This document shows positions 32,358-41,492 of a stretch of 64,000 nt of DNA, in pieces; position 1 is the stretch's first letter, and the number at the start of each line of letters is the position of its first letter. This DNA is from Fusibacter sp. A1 (GTDB lineage: Bacteria > Bacillota > Clostridia > Peptostreptococcales > Acidaminobacteraceae), in the NCBI RefSeq assembly GCF_004125825.1, contig NZ_QQWI01000015.1:1-64000 (forward strand), given 5' to 3'. The position numbers were made by a program, and so were the translations under genes. The notes below the pieces were generated by a model that did not search any database, was not told the origin of the DNA, and worked only from the letters and a program-made list of their open reading frames with translations.

Positions 32358-33770
32358 ATGCATTATGATATTTTAATTATTGGAGGCGGTTCAGGTGGAT
32401 ATGCCGCAGCGGTTCGTGCAGCACAGCTAAAATTGTCTGTCGCGATCATCGAAAAGGAATCCATGGGTGGAGCATGCCTCAACTGGGGCTGCATACCAAC
32501 GAAGACGCTCTATAGAAACGCTGAGTTCTTCAAGCTTATTGAACATTCCAGCCGATTTGGAGTTAAAATAAAGGGCTATGAGATTGACGTAAGTGCGATT
32601 CAAGTCAGGAAAAATGAAGTGATTGAAAGAATGCACGAAGATATCCAGCGCATGCTCATCAAGTACCAGATTCCTATCTATAGGGGGATGGGTTCATTCA
32701 TTGACGACCGAAAGGTGAATGTAACGCTTGATGATGGACGAAGCAAAGTGGTCGAGGGTGACCATATCATCATCGCCACAGGATCGACACCGGTGGTGCC
32801 GCCGCTAGAGGGAGTGCTTCTTGATGGCGTGTATACGAGTAACGAGATGCTTGAGTTCAATGAAATTCCGAAGGAATTGGTGATTGTAGGAGCGGGTGTT
32901 GTAGGTATGGAGTTTGCCTGTATCTTTCAGGCCTTTGGAAGCAAGGTGAAAGTCATCTCGACGACAGACCGCATACTTGCAAGGATTGATGCGGATGTGA
33001 CAAAAGAGCTGTCAAAAGAGTTTATCAAAAACGGTGGTGAAATATACAGTAGCGTACGGGCTCAAAAGTTCACCTATGATGAGAAGAGCAAAAAACATGT
33101 GGCCTGGGTCAGTGACGGTATCGAGGAAAAGGAAATCTCAGGAGACGTGGTCCTACTTGCAATCGGTAGAAAACCTTTCACAAGCGGCCTTGGCCTTGAA
33201 AACGCAGGTGTGGAATCGGATAGGGGGGCTGTCCTTGTAGATGAGCACATGAAAACCTCGGTCGACCATATTTATGCGATCGGAGATGTCAATCGGGTGA
33301 ACATGCTCGCCTATACTGCTGCGAACCAAGGAATCCGCGTTGTAGAGCAAATTTCACGCAACGAGCCGAATGAGATCGGAAATCTGTTCGCAAGCTGTAT
33401 TTTCGTGTTTCCCGAACTCGCCTTCGTCGGCATGACAGAAGAGGAGTGCCAATCAAATGGCATCGAATACCATGCATCCAAGTACTACTTTGAGGCAAAC
33501 GGCAAAGCACTTGCACTGGACGAAACCAAAGGTTTTGTCAAGGTGCTCTCTGACAAGGACGAGAACATCATCGGTGTCCACATACTAGGACCGCATGCCA
33601 CCGATTTGATCCATGAGGCGGTTTTAGCCATGCAGCACAAGATGAAAGTGGATGATATCATCAACACGATCCATGCCCATCCAACCTTGTCAGAAGCATT
33701 TAGAGAAGCCGTGTTGGGACTCAAGGATTCTCCGATTATCAGCAAGCCTGTGATCGATAAAACTAAATAG
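32358..33770 (+). CDS. Dihydrolipoamide dehydrogenase-like flavoprotein
   Basis: A 470-residue FAD/NAD-dependent disulfide oxidoreductase. FAD motif GGGSGGYAAAVRAAQL (about residues 9-24), redox disulfide in GGACLNWGCIPTK (about 39-51), NAD motif VGAGVVGMEFA, second FAD motif YAIGDVN, and the C-terminal dimer His-Glu in HAHPTLSEAFREA. The length fits E3 components. No 2-oxo acid dehydrogenase or glycine cleavage gene is adjacent, so its partner complex is unknown. The ATG at 32358 follows GGAGGTG. Confidence 0.88.
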   Translation: MHYDILIIGGGSGGYAAAVRAAQLKLSVAIIEKESMGGACLNWGCIPTKTLYRNAEFFKLIEHSSRFGVKIKGYEIDVSAIQVRKNEVIERMHEDIQRMLIKYQIPIYRGMGSFIDDRKVNVTLDDGRSKVVEGDHIIIATGSTPVVPPLEGVLLDGVYTSNEMLEFNEIPKELVIVGAGVVGMEFACIFQAFGSKVKVISTTDRILARIDADVTKELSKEFIKNGGEIYSSVRAQKFTYDEKSKKHVAWVSDGIEEKEISGDVVLLAIGRKPFTSGLGLENAGVESDRGAVLVDEHMKTSVDHIYAIGDVNRVNMLAYTAANQGIRVVEQISRNEPNEIGNLFASCIFVFPELAFVGMTEEECQSNGIEYHASKYYFEANGKALALDETKGFVKVLSDKDENIIGVHILGPHATDLIHEAVLAMQHKMKVDDIINTIHAHPTLSEAFREAVLGLKDSPIISKPVIDKTK

Positions 33771-33777
33771 AACATAA

Positions 33778-33813
33778 AAAATACAACTTTTTAATGAAAA
33801 GTTGTATTTTTTA
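33778..33813 (+). terminator. Terminator
   Basis: AATACAACTTTT pairs with AAAAGTTGTATT around a short loop, followed by T residues. Confidence 0.85.
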
Positions 33814-33907
33814 TTAGAATTAGATTAATATAATCAATATTAGGTTTAAAAATATTAACCAAGGTGTATAATTTACTTAAGGTAGACACATAAAGGGGGG
33901 AATCGGA

Positions 33908-34174
33908 ATGGCTCGAAATATCAGAATCAAAGTAATTGATGGAGATACCAATGTGAACTTTTCTTTACCGATAGGACTGATTACCAGATTGTTGAGAATA
34001 GGTGTGGACATCTTCAGCTTATTTCAAAAGCAGCTTACAGCGGACAAGTTTACAATGGACACGAAAGACTTAAAAGAAGTAGCGGCATTCTTTGACGCGC
34101 TAAAGGAAGTAGATCCGTTCACATTTGTAGAAGTGGAAGACGGTGACACCAAGGTGCTTATCAGGACAGAATAG
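33908..34174 (+). CDS. Small protein related to the DUF2089-cluster C-terminal domain
   Basis: An 88-residue protein: RNIRIKVIDGDTNVNFSLPI, then a hydrophobic segment, then FVEVEDGDTKVLIRTE. The same pattern (RIKVREGQDKTKVNVNIPLS ... LVEIEEPETNTYVEVYVD) makes up the C-terminal two thirds of the product at 34561-34950, so the two share a domain. Proteins of this kind occur beside DUF2089 and YvlB-like genes in Firmicutes. The function is unknown, and membrane stress is only a guess. First gene of a three-gene operon; strong AAAGGGGGG site. Confidence 0.75.
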   Translation: MARNIRIKVIDGDTNVNFSLPIGLITRLLRIGVDIFSLFQKQLTADKFTMDTKDLKEVAAFFDALKEVDPFTFVEVEDGDTKVLIRTE

Positions 34175-34185
34175 CGAGGGATGAG

Positions 34186-34548
34186 ATGAAAAAAGAAGTG
34201 ATTGGCAAATGCCCTGTGTGTGACGATCATCTAAAAGTATCCGTGCTGTCATGCAAAAGTTGCGGTACAAGCATTCACGGTGAGTTTGAACTTTGCTCCT
34301 TTTGTAAATTGAGCGAGGACCACAAAATGTTTGCGATGGTTTTCATCAAAAACAGAGGCAATATAAAAGAAATTGAAAAGGAACTGGGCATCTCTTACCC
34401 TACAGTAAGAGGGAAGCTCGATGATGTGATCACAGCCCTAGGATTCTCTGTAGAGAAAAAAGTGCAGATAGATAAGCAAGAGGTGTTAAAGCGGCTGAGT
34501 AGTGGTGAAATTACAAAAGAAGAGGCACTTAAGCAGTTAAGTGAATAA
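34186..34548 (+). CDS. DUF2089 family protein
   Basis: A 120-residue protein. The N-terminal zinc-ribbon part has three Cys pairs (GKCPVCDDH, SCKSCGTS, ELCSFCKL). A helix-turn-helix-like centre follows (IKEIEKELGISYPTVRGKLD, about residues 65-84). The C-terminus is a short SHOCT-like helix pair (LKRLSSGEITKEEALKQL). Likely a transcriptional regulator of its own operon by analogy with the family. It lies 11 bases after the first gene and 12 before the third. Confidence 0.85.
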   Translation: MKKEVIGKCPVCDDHLKVSVLSCKSCGTSIHGEFELCSFCKLSEDHKMFAMVFIKNRGNIKEIEKELGISYPTVRGKLDDVITALGFSVEKKVQIDKQEVLKRLSSGEITKEEALKQLSE

Positions 34549-34560
34549 GGAGGAAATATC

Positions 34561-34950
34561 ATGGCTTACCAACAAGAAAAGTTACAAATTCTTAAAATGG
34601 TCGAAGAAGGTAAAATCAACCATACAGAAGCACTTGAGCTTATGGAAGCGCTAGGAAAAGAAGAAATTGAAATCAAGCCAAAATCGGATGTGAAATCAAC
34701 TACCCGCATGCTGAGAATCAAGGTGCGTGAAGGCCAAGACAAGACGAAGGTCAATGTAAACATACCGCTAAGCCTAGTCAATGTAGGTCTTAAAATCGCC
34801 AAGCATGTCAATGTGGGTGAGAATCAAGAGATGCTCAATCAGATCGATATGGATGAGATCATCAGGTTGATCGATGAAGGCGCACAGGGCAAACTTGTGG
34901 AAATTGAAGAGCCTGAAACAAATACGTATGTAGAGGTGTATGTGGATTAA
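34561..34950 (+). CDS. SHOCT-like/YvlB-type protein
   Basis: A 129-residue protein. A SHOCT-like N-terminal helix pair (ILKMVEEGKINHTEALELME, about residues 10-29) is joined to a C-terminal domain shared with the 33908-34174 product. Resembles YvlB/LiaX-like proteins linked with envelope stress in Firmicutes, but no membrane segment or signal peptide is seen. AAGGAGG precedes the ATG. Last gene of the operon; a strong terminator follows. Confidence 0.78.
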   Translation: MAYQQEKLQILKMVEEGKINHTEALELMEALGKEEIEIKPKSDVKSTTRMLRIKVREGQDKTKVNVNIPLSLVNVGLKIAKHVNVGENQEMLNQIDMDEIIRLIDEGAQGKLVEIEEPETNTYVEVYVD

Positions 34951-34967
34951 TCCCTAGTATCCATTTG

Positions 34968-35001
34968 GCGCAACGAGTTACCGACTCGTTGCGCTTTTTT
35001 T
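34968..35001 (+). terminator. Terminator of the DUF2089 operon
   Basis: GCGCAACGAGT-TACCG-ACTCGTTGCGC, an 11-bp perfect stem, then a run of seven T. Confidence 0.92.
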
Positions 35002-35068
35002 ATAAAGTTTTGTGTAACTCTTAGGATTTAAGGATATAATAAGAGTATTACATAGATTGGAGACCGTT

Positions 35069-36244
35069 ATGAAAAAGAACATCCTGTTCGTCGATGATGA
35101 AAATCAAATACTTAGAGCACTAAAACGCCTATTCCATAATTCAGAATATGAGACATTCTTCATGGAGAGTGGATTGGATGCACTTAAATTACTAGACCAG
35201 CAATCAATCGACCTCTTGATTACAGACTTGAGAATGCCGCAGATGTCTGGGGTTGAGCTATTAAAAGAAGTAAAGAAAAAACATCCGGGTGTTTTACGGG
35301 TGGCACTTAGCGGATATACGGATAGCAAGAAGATCTTTAGCGCGATTGAGGAAAATTTGGCCAAGATGTACCTGTTTAAGCCTTGGGATAACGATGAGAT
35401 CTTCAACATCGTCAGAAATCTTTTCGCACTAGAGGAGAAATTAAGCGATCGTACCCTCTTGAATGCAATCAACAGTCTGGATGAGCTACCTACGGTTCCT
35501 AAATTATTTACTGATATCTCAAAAATGATTCAGGATGAGTTGGGGATTGAAGTAATCGCTGCGAAGATCGAAGAGGATCCTGCGATCGCTTCGAGAATAC
35601 TGCGTGTTGCAAACTCAGCCTTTTACGGTGCGAAAACCGGATCTATCATGCAGGCGATCATGTTCATAGGGCTTTTGAATGTGAAGAATATCGTATTAAG
35701 CAATGCCGTATTTTCAAGTACTGCCGGCATTTATAGTATGGAAAAGCTATCAAAACACGCTGGACTGACCAATAGACTTGTCAATCAGCTATATGAGATC
35801 ATATATGATAAGAAAATGCCTATGATCAATTCTTCTGTAGGTCTTTTACACAGCATAGGTATCGTAATGATGCTCACGAAGTTCGAGAATCAATATATCG
35901 AAGTGATCGAGCATGCGAATAAGTCGGATGACGACATTTGTCAGATTGAAAGCAAGATACTCGGGCACACGCACGAGCAGCTCGGCGGATATCTGCTAAA
36001 CTGGTGGGAACTGCCGTATCCGCTTGTCGAAGCGGCGATGCACTACAGAAATCCGCTGTTTGAAGAGGTGGTGCATAAGGATATCACATCACTTGTTCAT
36101 GTAGCAAGCCATACCGCATGGTCGATGATGAGTGAAAAACAGTTTCAGGTCGAGTTAAGACCAGAAGTGCTGACCTACTTAGGAATAAATGATTCCGTGA
36201 TCAGCACGTTGAAAAAGAGGGTTGCCAAAGATATGAAACTTTAA
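35069..36244 (+). CDS. Response regulator with HDOD output domain
   Basis: A 391-residue protein. The N-terminal receiver (residues 1-120) has the acidic pair at 9-10, phospho-acceptor Asp53 in ITDLRMP and Lys in LFKPW. The C-terminal HDOD domain (about 145-345; LDELPTVPKLFTDISKMI, SRILRVANSAFYG) is a degenerate HD fold without a full metal site. REC-HDOD proteins act in signalling, often in motility or surface behaviour. The ATG at 35069 follows TTGGAG. First gene of the chemosensory cluster, about 30 bases before the next. Confidence 0.9.
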   Translation: MKKNILFVDDENQILRALKRLFHNSEYETFFMESGLDALKLLDQQSIDLLITDLRMPQMSGVELLKEVKKKHPGVLRVALSGYTDSKKIFSAIEENLAKMYLFKPWDNDEIFNIVRNLFALEEKLSDRTLLNAINSLDELPTVPKLFTDISKMIQDELGIEVIAAKIEEDPAIASRILRVANSAFYGAKTGSIMQAIMFIGLLNVKNIVLSNAVFSSTAGIYSMEKLSKHAGLTNRLVNQLYEIIYDKKMPMINSSVGLLHSIGIVMMLTKFENQYIEVIEHANKSDDDICQIESKILGHTHEQLGGYLLNWWELPYPLVEAAMHYRNPLFEEVVHKDITSLVHVASHTAWSMMSEKQFQVELRPEVLTYLGINDSVISTLKKRVAKDMKL

Positions 36245-36274
36245 ACTTCAGCTAAATGGTGTAAGGGGACTGAA

Positions 36275-37537
36275 ATGAAAATCTTAATTGTAGATGATAG
36301 TCGTTTGATCCGAATGCAGACGAAGAACTTAATGGCTTTGAATTTTCCTGATGTTCAACTTGAAGTGGCTGAAAACGGTGATGAGTGCATGAAGCTAATC
36401 AAGCGCTTCAGACCTGATATCATATTGCTTGATATCGTCATGCCCGGGATTTCTGGGATAGAGGTCTTGCAACTGATCTCATCCAAGATAGAAGAAGGTT
36501 ACATCAAGGTAATCATGTTCTCCTCACTCGATGATCAAGTGACACTAAAACAGTGTTTTGAACTGGGGGCTTCAGATTTTATCAGCAAGCCGATTGAAGA
36601 GCTTGAAACGGTCGCCCGTCTTGAAGCTGCGATCAAATCCATGTCCTTGTTTAAGGATTTGAAGGGCGCGAACGAGAAGCTCGAATCCAAGAACAAGGAG
36701 CTACTCAGATTAAACGAGGAACTGATGGAGACCAGAGTGCAGTTGACCCAATCAGAAAAACTTGCCGGCATTGGACAACTGGCTGACGGGGTGGCTTTTG
36801 AAATCAGTTCGCCTGTGGGATTTGCATCGAGCAATCTGGCGACACTTAGGATGTACTCGCAGTACTGGATGTCGCTTTATGACAAACTATTGCAAAAGAA
36901 TAATCTTAAGAGTTATAATCCCGAAGCGTATGAGATCGTCAATAGCCCTGAGTTCAATTATATGATCAGCGATATAAAAAGCATCTTTGACGACACAGAG
37001 GCGAGCCTGACAAGGACTAAGGGGATTATTCAAAGTCTCAAGAGTTTCTCAAGGGCGGACCAGCAAACAAAGAAAAACTGGGTCGATTTGAATAAGGGCG
37101 TGAGCGATACGATTTCCATATTGAGAAGTCGCATTGAAAGCACTGCGATGATCACGCTCGATCTTAGGCCAATACCCCTGTTCCTTGGTTACGGATCCCA
37201 GCTTAATCAAGTGATACTCAATGTCATCCTAAATGCGGTCTACGCGATTGAAGAAAAATTTGATGAGGGATTAGGTGCGATCAGCATCAAAAGCGATGTA
37301 AAAAACGATTTTGTAAGACTTCAGATATGCGACAACGGTTTGGAGATACCTCAGAAGCTGAAGGAGAACCTGATGTCGAACCAGATGGCCAACCATTCTT
37401 TTGATGACGATATCGGTAGAGGGGTCGGTCTTAGCATGGCTTATGATATCATCGTAAACATACATGGCGGTAGAGTTCAGATCAAGACGGATTTAACAAT
37501 GGGGACATGTATAAATATCGAATTACCAGTTGATTAA
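36275..37537 (+). CDS. Receiver-histidine kinase-like protein, degenerate catalytic sites
   Basis: A 420-residue protein: receiver (residues 1-125, Asp53 in LLDIVMPG, Lys in ISKPI), a coiled coil (~130-165), a HisKA-like helix pair and an HATPase_c domain (~305-418). The usual phospho-acceptor His is Phe175: the segment reads LADGVAFEISSPVGF where kinases of this group have AHEINNP. The ATP-lid G1 box reads DNGLEIP, with Glu357 in place of the second Gly. The N box (NQVILNVILNAV) and G2 (GRGVGLSMA) remain. It therefore looks like a pseudokinase or an adaptor controlled by its receiver. Confidence 0.88.
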   Translation: MKILIVDDSRLIRMQTKNLMALNFPDVQLEVAENGDECMKLIKRFRPDIILLDIVMPGISGIEVLQLISSKIEEGYIKVIMFSSLDDQVTLKQCFELGASDFISKPIEELETVARLEAAIKSMSLFKDLKGANEKLESKNKELLRLNEELMETRVQLTQSEKLAGIGQLADGVAFEISSPVGFASSNLATLRMYSQYWMSLYDKLLQKNNLKSYNPEAYEIVNSPEFNYMISDIKSIFDDTEASLTRTKGIIQSLKSFSRADQQTKKNWVDLNKGVSDTISILRSRIESTAMITLDLRPIPLFLGYGSQLNQVILNVILNAVYAIEEKFDEGLGAISIKSDVKNDFVRLQICDNGLEIPQKLKENLMSNQMANHSFDDDIGRGVGLSMAYDIIVNIHGGRVQIKTDLTMGTCINIELPVD

Positions 37538-37658
37538 TGAGAAACCAGATGAAAATCTGGTTTTTTTGGTGCCTTTTTTGGCTTTATAGGAACGCTTTTT
37601 TAGAGTGAATTGGGTAAAAATCAAATAGTTATGCAATTAACATTTAAGGAGGCATAAA

Positions 37659-38036
37659 ATGGGTAATCGAATTTTAATAGTAGATGATGCCGGATTCATT
37701 AGAAAGCAGCTTGTCAAAATAGTTGAAAACCTAGGTTTCGTGGTTGCTGGAGAAGGTGAAAACGGTTTGGATGCCATCGATTTATATAAGAAACTCAGAC
37801 CGGACATCGTATTTATGGACATCAACATGCCAGTGCTTGATGGCGTCCGGGCGATTGAAGCGATAAAGAAAATAGATTTTAATGCGCGAATCGTTGTCGT
37901 TTCGGCAGTGAGCGCTGATATTAATGTAGAAGAACTCAATGGACACGGTATCACAGAGTTTGCTAATAAACCCTTTACCGGCTATGAGATAGAAAAAATA
38001 TTGAATAGAGTCAGCGCATTGAAGGGAGAAAGTTAA
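37659..38036 (+). CDS. cheY: CheY-like response regulator
   Basis: A 125-residue single receiver domain. Acidic pair in VDDAG (residues 9-10), phospho-acceptor Asp in FMDINMP (about 54), Ser in VVVSAV, Lys in ANKPF. It lies directly before cheA (no spacing), with AAGGAGG upstream, so it is the probable target of that CheA. Whether it acts on a flagellar motor or on another output is not shown by sequence. Confidence 0.9.
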   Translation: MGNRILIVDDAGFIRKQLVKIVENLGFVVAGEGENGLDAIDLYKKLRPDIVFMDINMPVLDGVRAIEAIKKIDFNARIVVVSAVSADINVEELNGHGITEFANKPFTGYEIEKILNRVSALKGES

Positions 38037-40106
38037 ATGTCTGATCAGAGATCGTTAGAGCCTATGGAAGAGATGTTTCTTGTGGAGACCGGTCAGCTAG
38101 TCGATAAGTTGGAAAAAATCATCATGAGAAGCGAAAGCAACAACGACTTGTCAACTGACATCGATGAAATTTTCAGAATCATGCATACGGTCAAAGGAAA
38201 TTCGATGATGATGATGTTTGACGAAGTCGCAAACTTGGCGCACTCTCTTGAGGATCTGTTTGATTTTTTAAAGGTGAAGCCCAAAGTGATCAGCGATTAC
38301 ACAATAATCTGCGACCTGGTGCTCGAAACTGTGGATTTCTTCAAGATGGAGCTCGCTAAGATAAGTGAGATGAAAGAGGTGGATGGCTCGTGCAGCACCT
38401 TGATCGGATCCATCAAGGACTACTTGGAATCGCTTAAGTCCATGTCAAACAACCAGAATTACGAGTCCAAAGTAGAGGAAGAAGTGGAGAGGTTTTTTGT
38501 CGCGCCGGTAAGGAATGTCTCGCGTGTCGATAGCAAGGCCAAGATGGGGCTTAGTTACTACATGACCACCATCCACTTTGAAGAGGGGTGTGAGCTCGAG
38601 AATGTCAGGGCGTTTTCGATTATCCACGGTCTGAAGGATTTGGTGGAAGAACAGATTTATTATCCACACGACATCGTCGAAAATGAGGCTTGCGCCCAAC
38701 AGATTAAAGCCAGTGGATTTGTCATTTTTTATAGCACGCTGGAGTCGTTTGAGACGCTTCAGCAGCATTTTGGCACGACGGCCTTTGTAAAATCCATTCA
38801 AACCCATCCAGTCAGTGAAGACGCCTTTGAAGCCAACAAGGAATGTAAGATAAGCGAAGAAAAGCATCTTGAAGAGGTATCAAATCTAGGAGTGGAGAAC
38901 ACTTCAATCAATGGAAAACAACAGACTGGCATCGAAGCCAAGGAAAAACAGATTTCCAAAAGTTTTATTACCGTCTCGCTCAATAAAGTGAATCAACTGA
39001 TGGATCTTGTGGGAGAACTGGTGGTTTCCGAATCCATGTTCACTAGAAATCCAGAAGTGATCGACCTACACCTTGAAAGCTTTGAAAAGGCTGCAAGACA
39101 GCACCGGTTCATCATCAAAGAGGTTCAAGATGTGGTGATGAGCATGAGAATGGTTCCTTTGGAACTGACGTTTCAAAAGATGAATCGCGTGGTCAGGGAC
39201 ATGACCAAAAAAACAAGCAAGCTGGTGAATCTGAGTATCAACGGCGCACAGACAGAAGTGGATAAGAATGTGAGCGAGCATATCGCGGATCCGCTGATGC
39301 ATATCATAAGAAACGCGATCGACCATGGAATCGAGCTTCCCGAACATCGCACCCAAGCGAATAAACCGAGTGAGGGGACGGTGTATCTAGACGCCAAGCA
39401 GTCAGGTGGCAGCGTGTACATTACAGTGAAGGATGATGGAAAAGGCATTGATAGAGAAGCTGTTCTGTCAAAAGCCCAAGCCGTCGGATTGCTGACAAGA
39501 GCTAAAGAAGACTATTCGGACAAGGAGGTTTATCCACTACTGTTCACGCCTGGATTCTCGACAAATGATCAGGTCACCGAATTTTCTGGACGCGGTGTGG
39601 GAATGGATGTGGTATCAAGAAATATCGAAGAGGTTGGCGGAACTATCCAGATTGACAGCACCCTAGGTCAGGGAACCGAAATCACCATAAAGATTCCACT
39701 GACGCTTGCAATCATCGAAGGGATGATGATCGCATCTGGAGACGTGATCTTTTCGCTACCCATCAACTCGATAAGCGAATCGATGCGAGTGACCCAGCAT
39801 CAGCTCATTAAAGACAATTCAAATAGAGAAATGATCATGATCAGGGGGGAATGTGTGCCTGTGGTCAGACTCTATGAAAAATTTGAGATTGAAGGCGCTC
39901 AGAAAGACATTGAAAAGGGCATACTCGTCATGATAGAAAACGATACGACAAAGCAATTGTTGTTTGTAGATCAGATCATCGGCGAGCAACAGCTCGTAGT
40001 GAAACGCATACCTAGGTATATGAAGAGCATCGAAGGCGTATCCGGATGTGCGCTTCTTGGAGATGGCAGAATAACCTTGATTCTGGATCCTACGAGTCTT
40101 ATGTGA
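38037..40106 (+). CDS. cheA: Chemotaxis histidine kinase CheA
   Basis: A 689-residue kinase. P1 HPt domain with His50 in IMHTVKGNS, a middle region that may hold a P2-like domain (~180-260), P3 dimerisation (~315-385, LVGELVVSESM), P4 ATPase (N box HIIRNAIDHGIE, G boxes DDGKGID and GRGVGMDVV) and P5 CheW-like domain at the end (LALIEG-like start TLAIIEGMM). All catalytic motifs are intact. The ATG follows the cheY stop with no gap. Part of the cheY-cheA-cheW-cheR run. Confidence 0.95.
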   Translation: MSDQRSLEPMEEMFLVETGQLVDKLEKIIMRSESNNDLSTDIDEIFRIMHTVKGNSMMMMFDEVANLAHSLEDLFDFLKVKPKVISDYTIICDLVLETVDFFKMELAKISEMKEVDGSCSTLIGSIKDYLESLKSMSNNQNYESKVEEEVERFFVAPVRNVSRVDSKAKMGLSYYMTTIHFEEGCELENVRAFSIIHGLKDLVEEQIYYPHDIVENEACAQQIKASGFVIFYSTLESFETLQQHFGTTAFVKSIQTHPVSEDAFEANKECKISEEKHLEEVSNLGVENTSINGKQQTGIEAKEKQISKSFITVSLNKVNQLMDLVGELVVSESMFTRNPEVIDLHLESFEKAARQHRFIIKEVQDVVMSMRMVPLELTFQKMNRVVRDMTKKTSKLVNLSINGAQTEVDKNVSEHIADPLMHIIRNAIDHGIELPEHRTQANKPSEGTVYLDAKQSGGSVYITVKDDGKGIDREAVLSKAQAVGLLTRAKEDYSDKEVYPLLFTPGFSTNDQVTEFSGRGVGMDVVSRNIEEVGGTIQIDSTLGQGTEITIKIPLTLAIIEGMMIASGDVIFSLPINSISESMRVTQHQLIKDNSNREMIMIRGECVPVVRLYEKFEIEGAQKDIEKGILVMIENDTTKQLLFVDQIIGEQQLVVKRIPRYMKSIEGVSGCALLGDGRITLILDPTSLM

Positions 40107-40116
40107 GGTGAGTGAA

Positions 40117-40590
40117 ATGACGGATAGACTAGTATCGGAAAGTACCGACAACTTAAGGGATGAGCAAGTGATCAAAGCGATGACATTTGAGATAGATCAA
40201 GTGGAGTATGGAATTGACATCAAGGATGTCAGAGACATTATTCGTATGCAAAAGATCGCCTATTATCCTAAACAGCCGAATTATGTGAAGGGGCTCATCA
40301 ATCTGAGAGGAAAAATCATACCCACGATGGATATCGGTATCAAGTTCAATAGAACTCAAAAGACATTTGACGATAGGACATGCATCATCGTGATTGAACA
40401 GGAAGAGACCACCTTAGGTGTGATCGTAGATAGGATCAACGAAGTAAAAACCTTTGCAATCAGTGAAATATCGGATGCTCCCAACTATCAGGAGGGTCAA
40501 GTGAATGAGTACTTGTTTGGCGTTGGCAAAACGGAAGAAGGATATACCCTTTTATTGAAAACTGAAAAAGTGATGGGACATAATGAATGA
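40117..40590 (+). CDS. cheW: Chemotaxis coupling protein CheW
   Basis: A 157-residue adaptor that links receptors to CheA. The core reads TFEIDQVEYGIDIKDVRDI and VKGLINLRGKIIPTMDI, as expected. A 25-residue N-terminal extension precedes it. The ATG at 40117 follows GAGGTG; a GTG at 40108 is an alternative. It overlaps cheR by 8 bases. Confidence 0.93.
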   Translation: MTDRLVSESTDNLRDEQVIKAMTFEIDQVEYGIDIKDVRDIIRMQKIAYYPKQPNYVKGLINLRGKIIPTMDIGIKFNRTQKTFDDRTCIIVIEQEETTLGVIVDRINEVKTFAISEISDAPNYQEGQVNEYLFGVGKTEEGYTLLLKTEKVMGHNE

Positions 40591-41395
40591 TCATATTTTA
40601 TCCGATGAGGCATTTGAGGAGCTAAGAGCATATATAAAACTGAAGTCAGGTATTCACTTAGCCGAACATAAAAAAACGCTAGTCATGAGCAGGATGATGA
40701 AGACGTTGAATCAGCTTAAGTTTACCACCTACGACGATTATCTCAGCTATCTGAAAGAGGATGCGGATGGAGATAAGCTGAATCATCTGATTGACAGAAT
40801 CTCAACAAATCATACCTACTTCATGAGAGAAGAACAGCACTTTGACTATTTGCAGGAGGTGATCCTGCCTGAACTTGAGAGTCGTGAAAGCAGAAAGGAC
40901 ATTCGGATATGGAGTGCGGGGTGTTCGAGCGGTGAAGAGCCCTATAGCATCACGATGGTCATGCACAAATATTTCGAAAAAAGCTGGTTCATGTGGGATG
41001 CGAAAGTTCTGGCATCCGATATCTCTGCAGAAATATTGAGTCAGGCGCGAAAAGGGGTCTACCGTAAGGAAACACTGGAAAACCTAAATAATAAGGCCAA
41101 ATTGATGTATTTCAACAGACTTGAAAAAGGGTACGAAGTAAAGCCGCTGCTGAAGAAGAATGTGATCTTTAAAAGAATCAATCTGATGAAGCGTTTTCCC
41201 TTTCAGTCGAAGCTACATGTGATATTTTGTAGAAACGTAATGATATATTTTGATGCTCAGACCAAGGCGGATCTTATCAAACGCTTTTATGATCAGCTAC
41301 TCCCTGGTGGATATCTGCTAATCGGACATTCAGAGACGATCGATAGGAATATCGCGCCTTTTGAGTATGTTCAGCCATCGATATACAGAAAGTGA
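40583..41395 (+). CDS. cheR: Chemoreceptor methyltransferase CheR
   Basis: A 270-residue SAM-dependent glutamate methyltransferase. The N-terminal helical domain (residues 1-75), then TNHTYFMRE, the SAM motif WSAGCSSGEEPYS (about 112-124), VLASDIS, and VIFCRNVMIYF near residue 215. It overlaps cheW by 8 bases. No cheB methylesterase follows, so either it lies elsewhere or adaptation here is different. Confidence 0.94.
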   Translation: MNDHILSDEAFEELRAYIKLKSGIHLAEHKKTLVMSRMMKTLNQLKFTTYDDYLSYLKEDADGDKLNHLIDRISTNHTYFMREEQHFDYLQEVILPELESRESRKDIRIWSAGCSSGEEPYSITMVMHKYFEKSWFMWDAKVLASDISAEILSQARKGVYRKETLENLNNKAKLMYFNRLEKGYEVKPLLKKNVIFKRINLMKRFPFQSKLHVIFCRNVMIYFDAQTKADLIKRFYDQLLPGGYLLIGHSETIDRNIAPFEYVQPSIYRK

Positions 41396-41492
41396 TTTAC
41401 TTGACTTAAAGTACCCTCTATACCGCTAAAAATGTATGGAACGAAGTTTTTGAAAAATTGCTGCAAGAACAACGGAACTTGTGAGGTAATTT

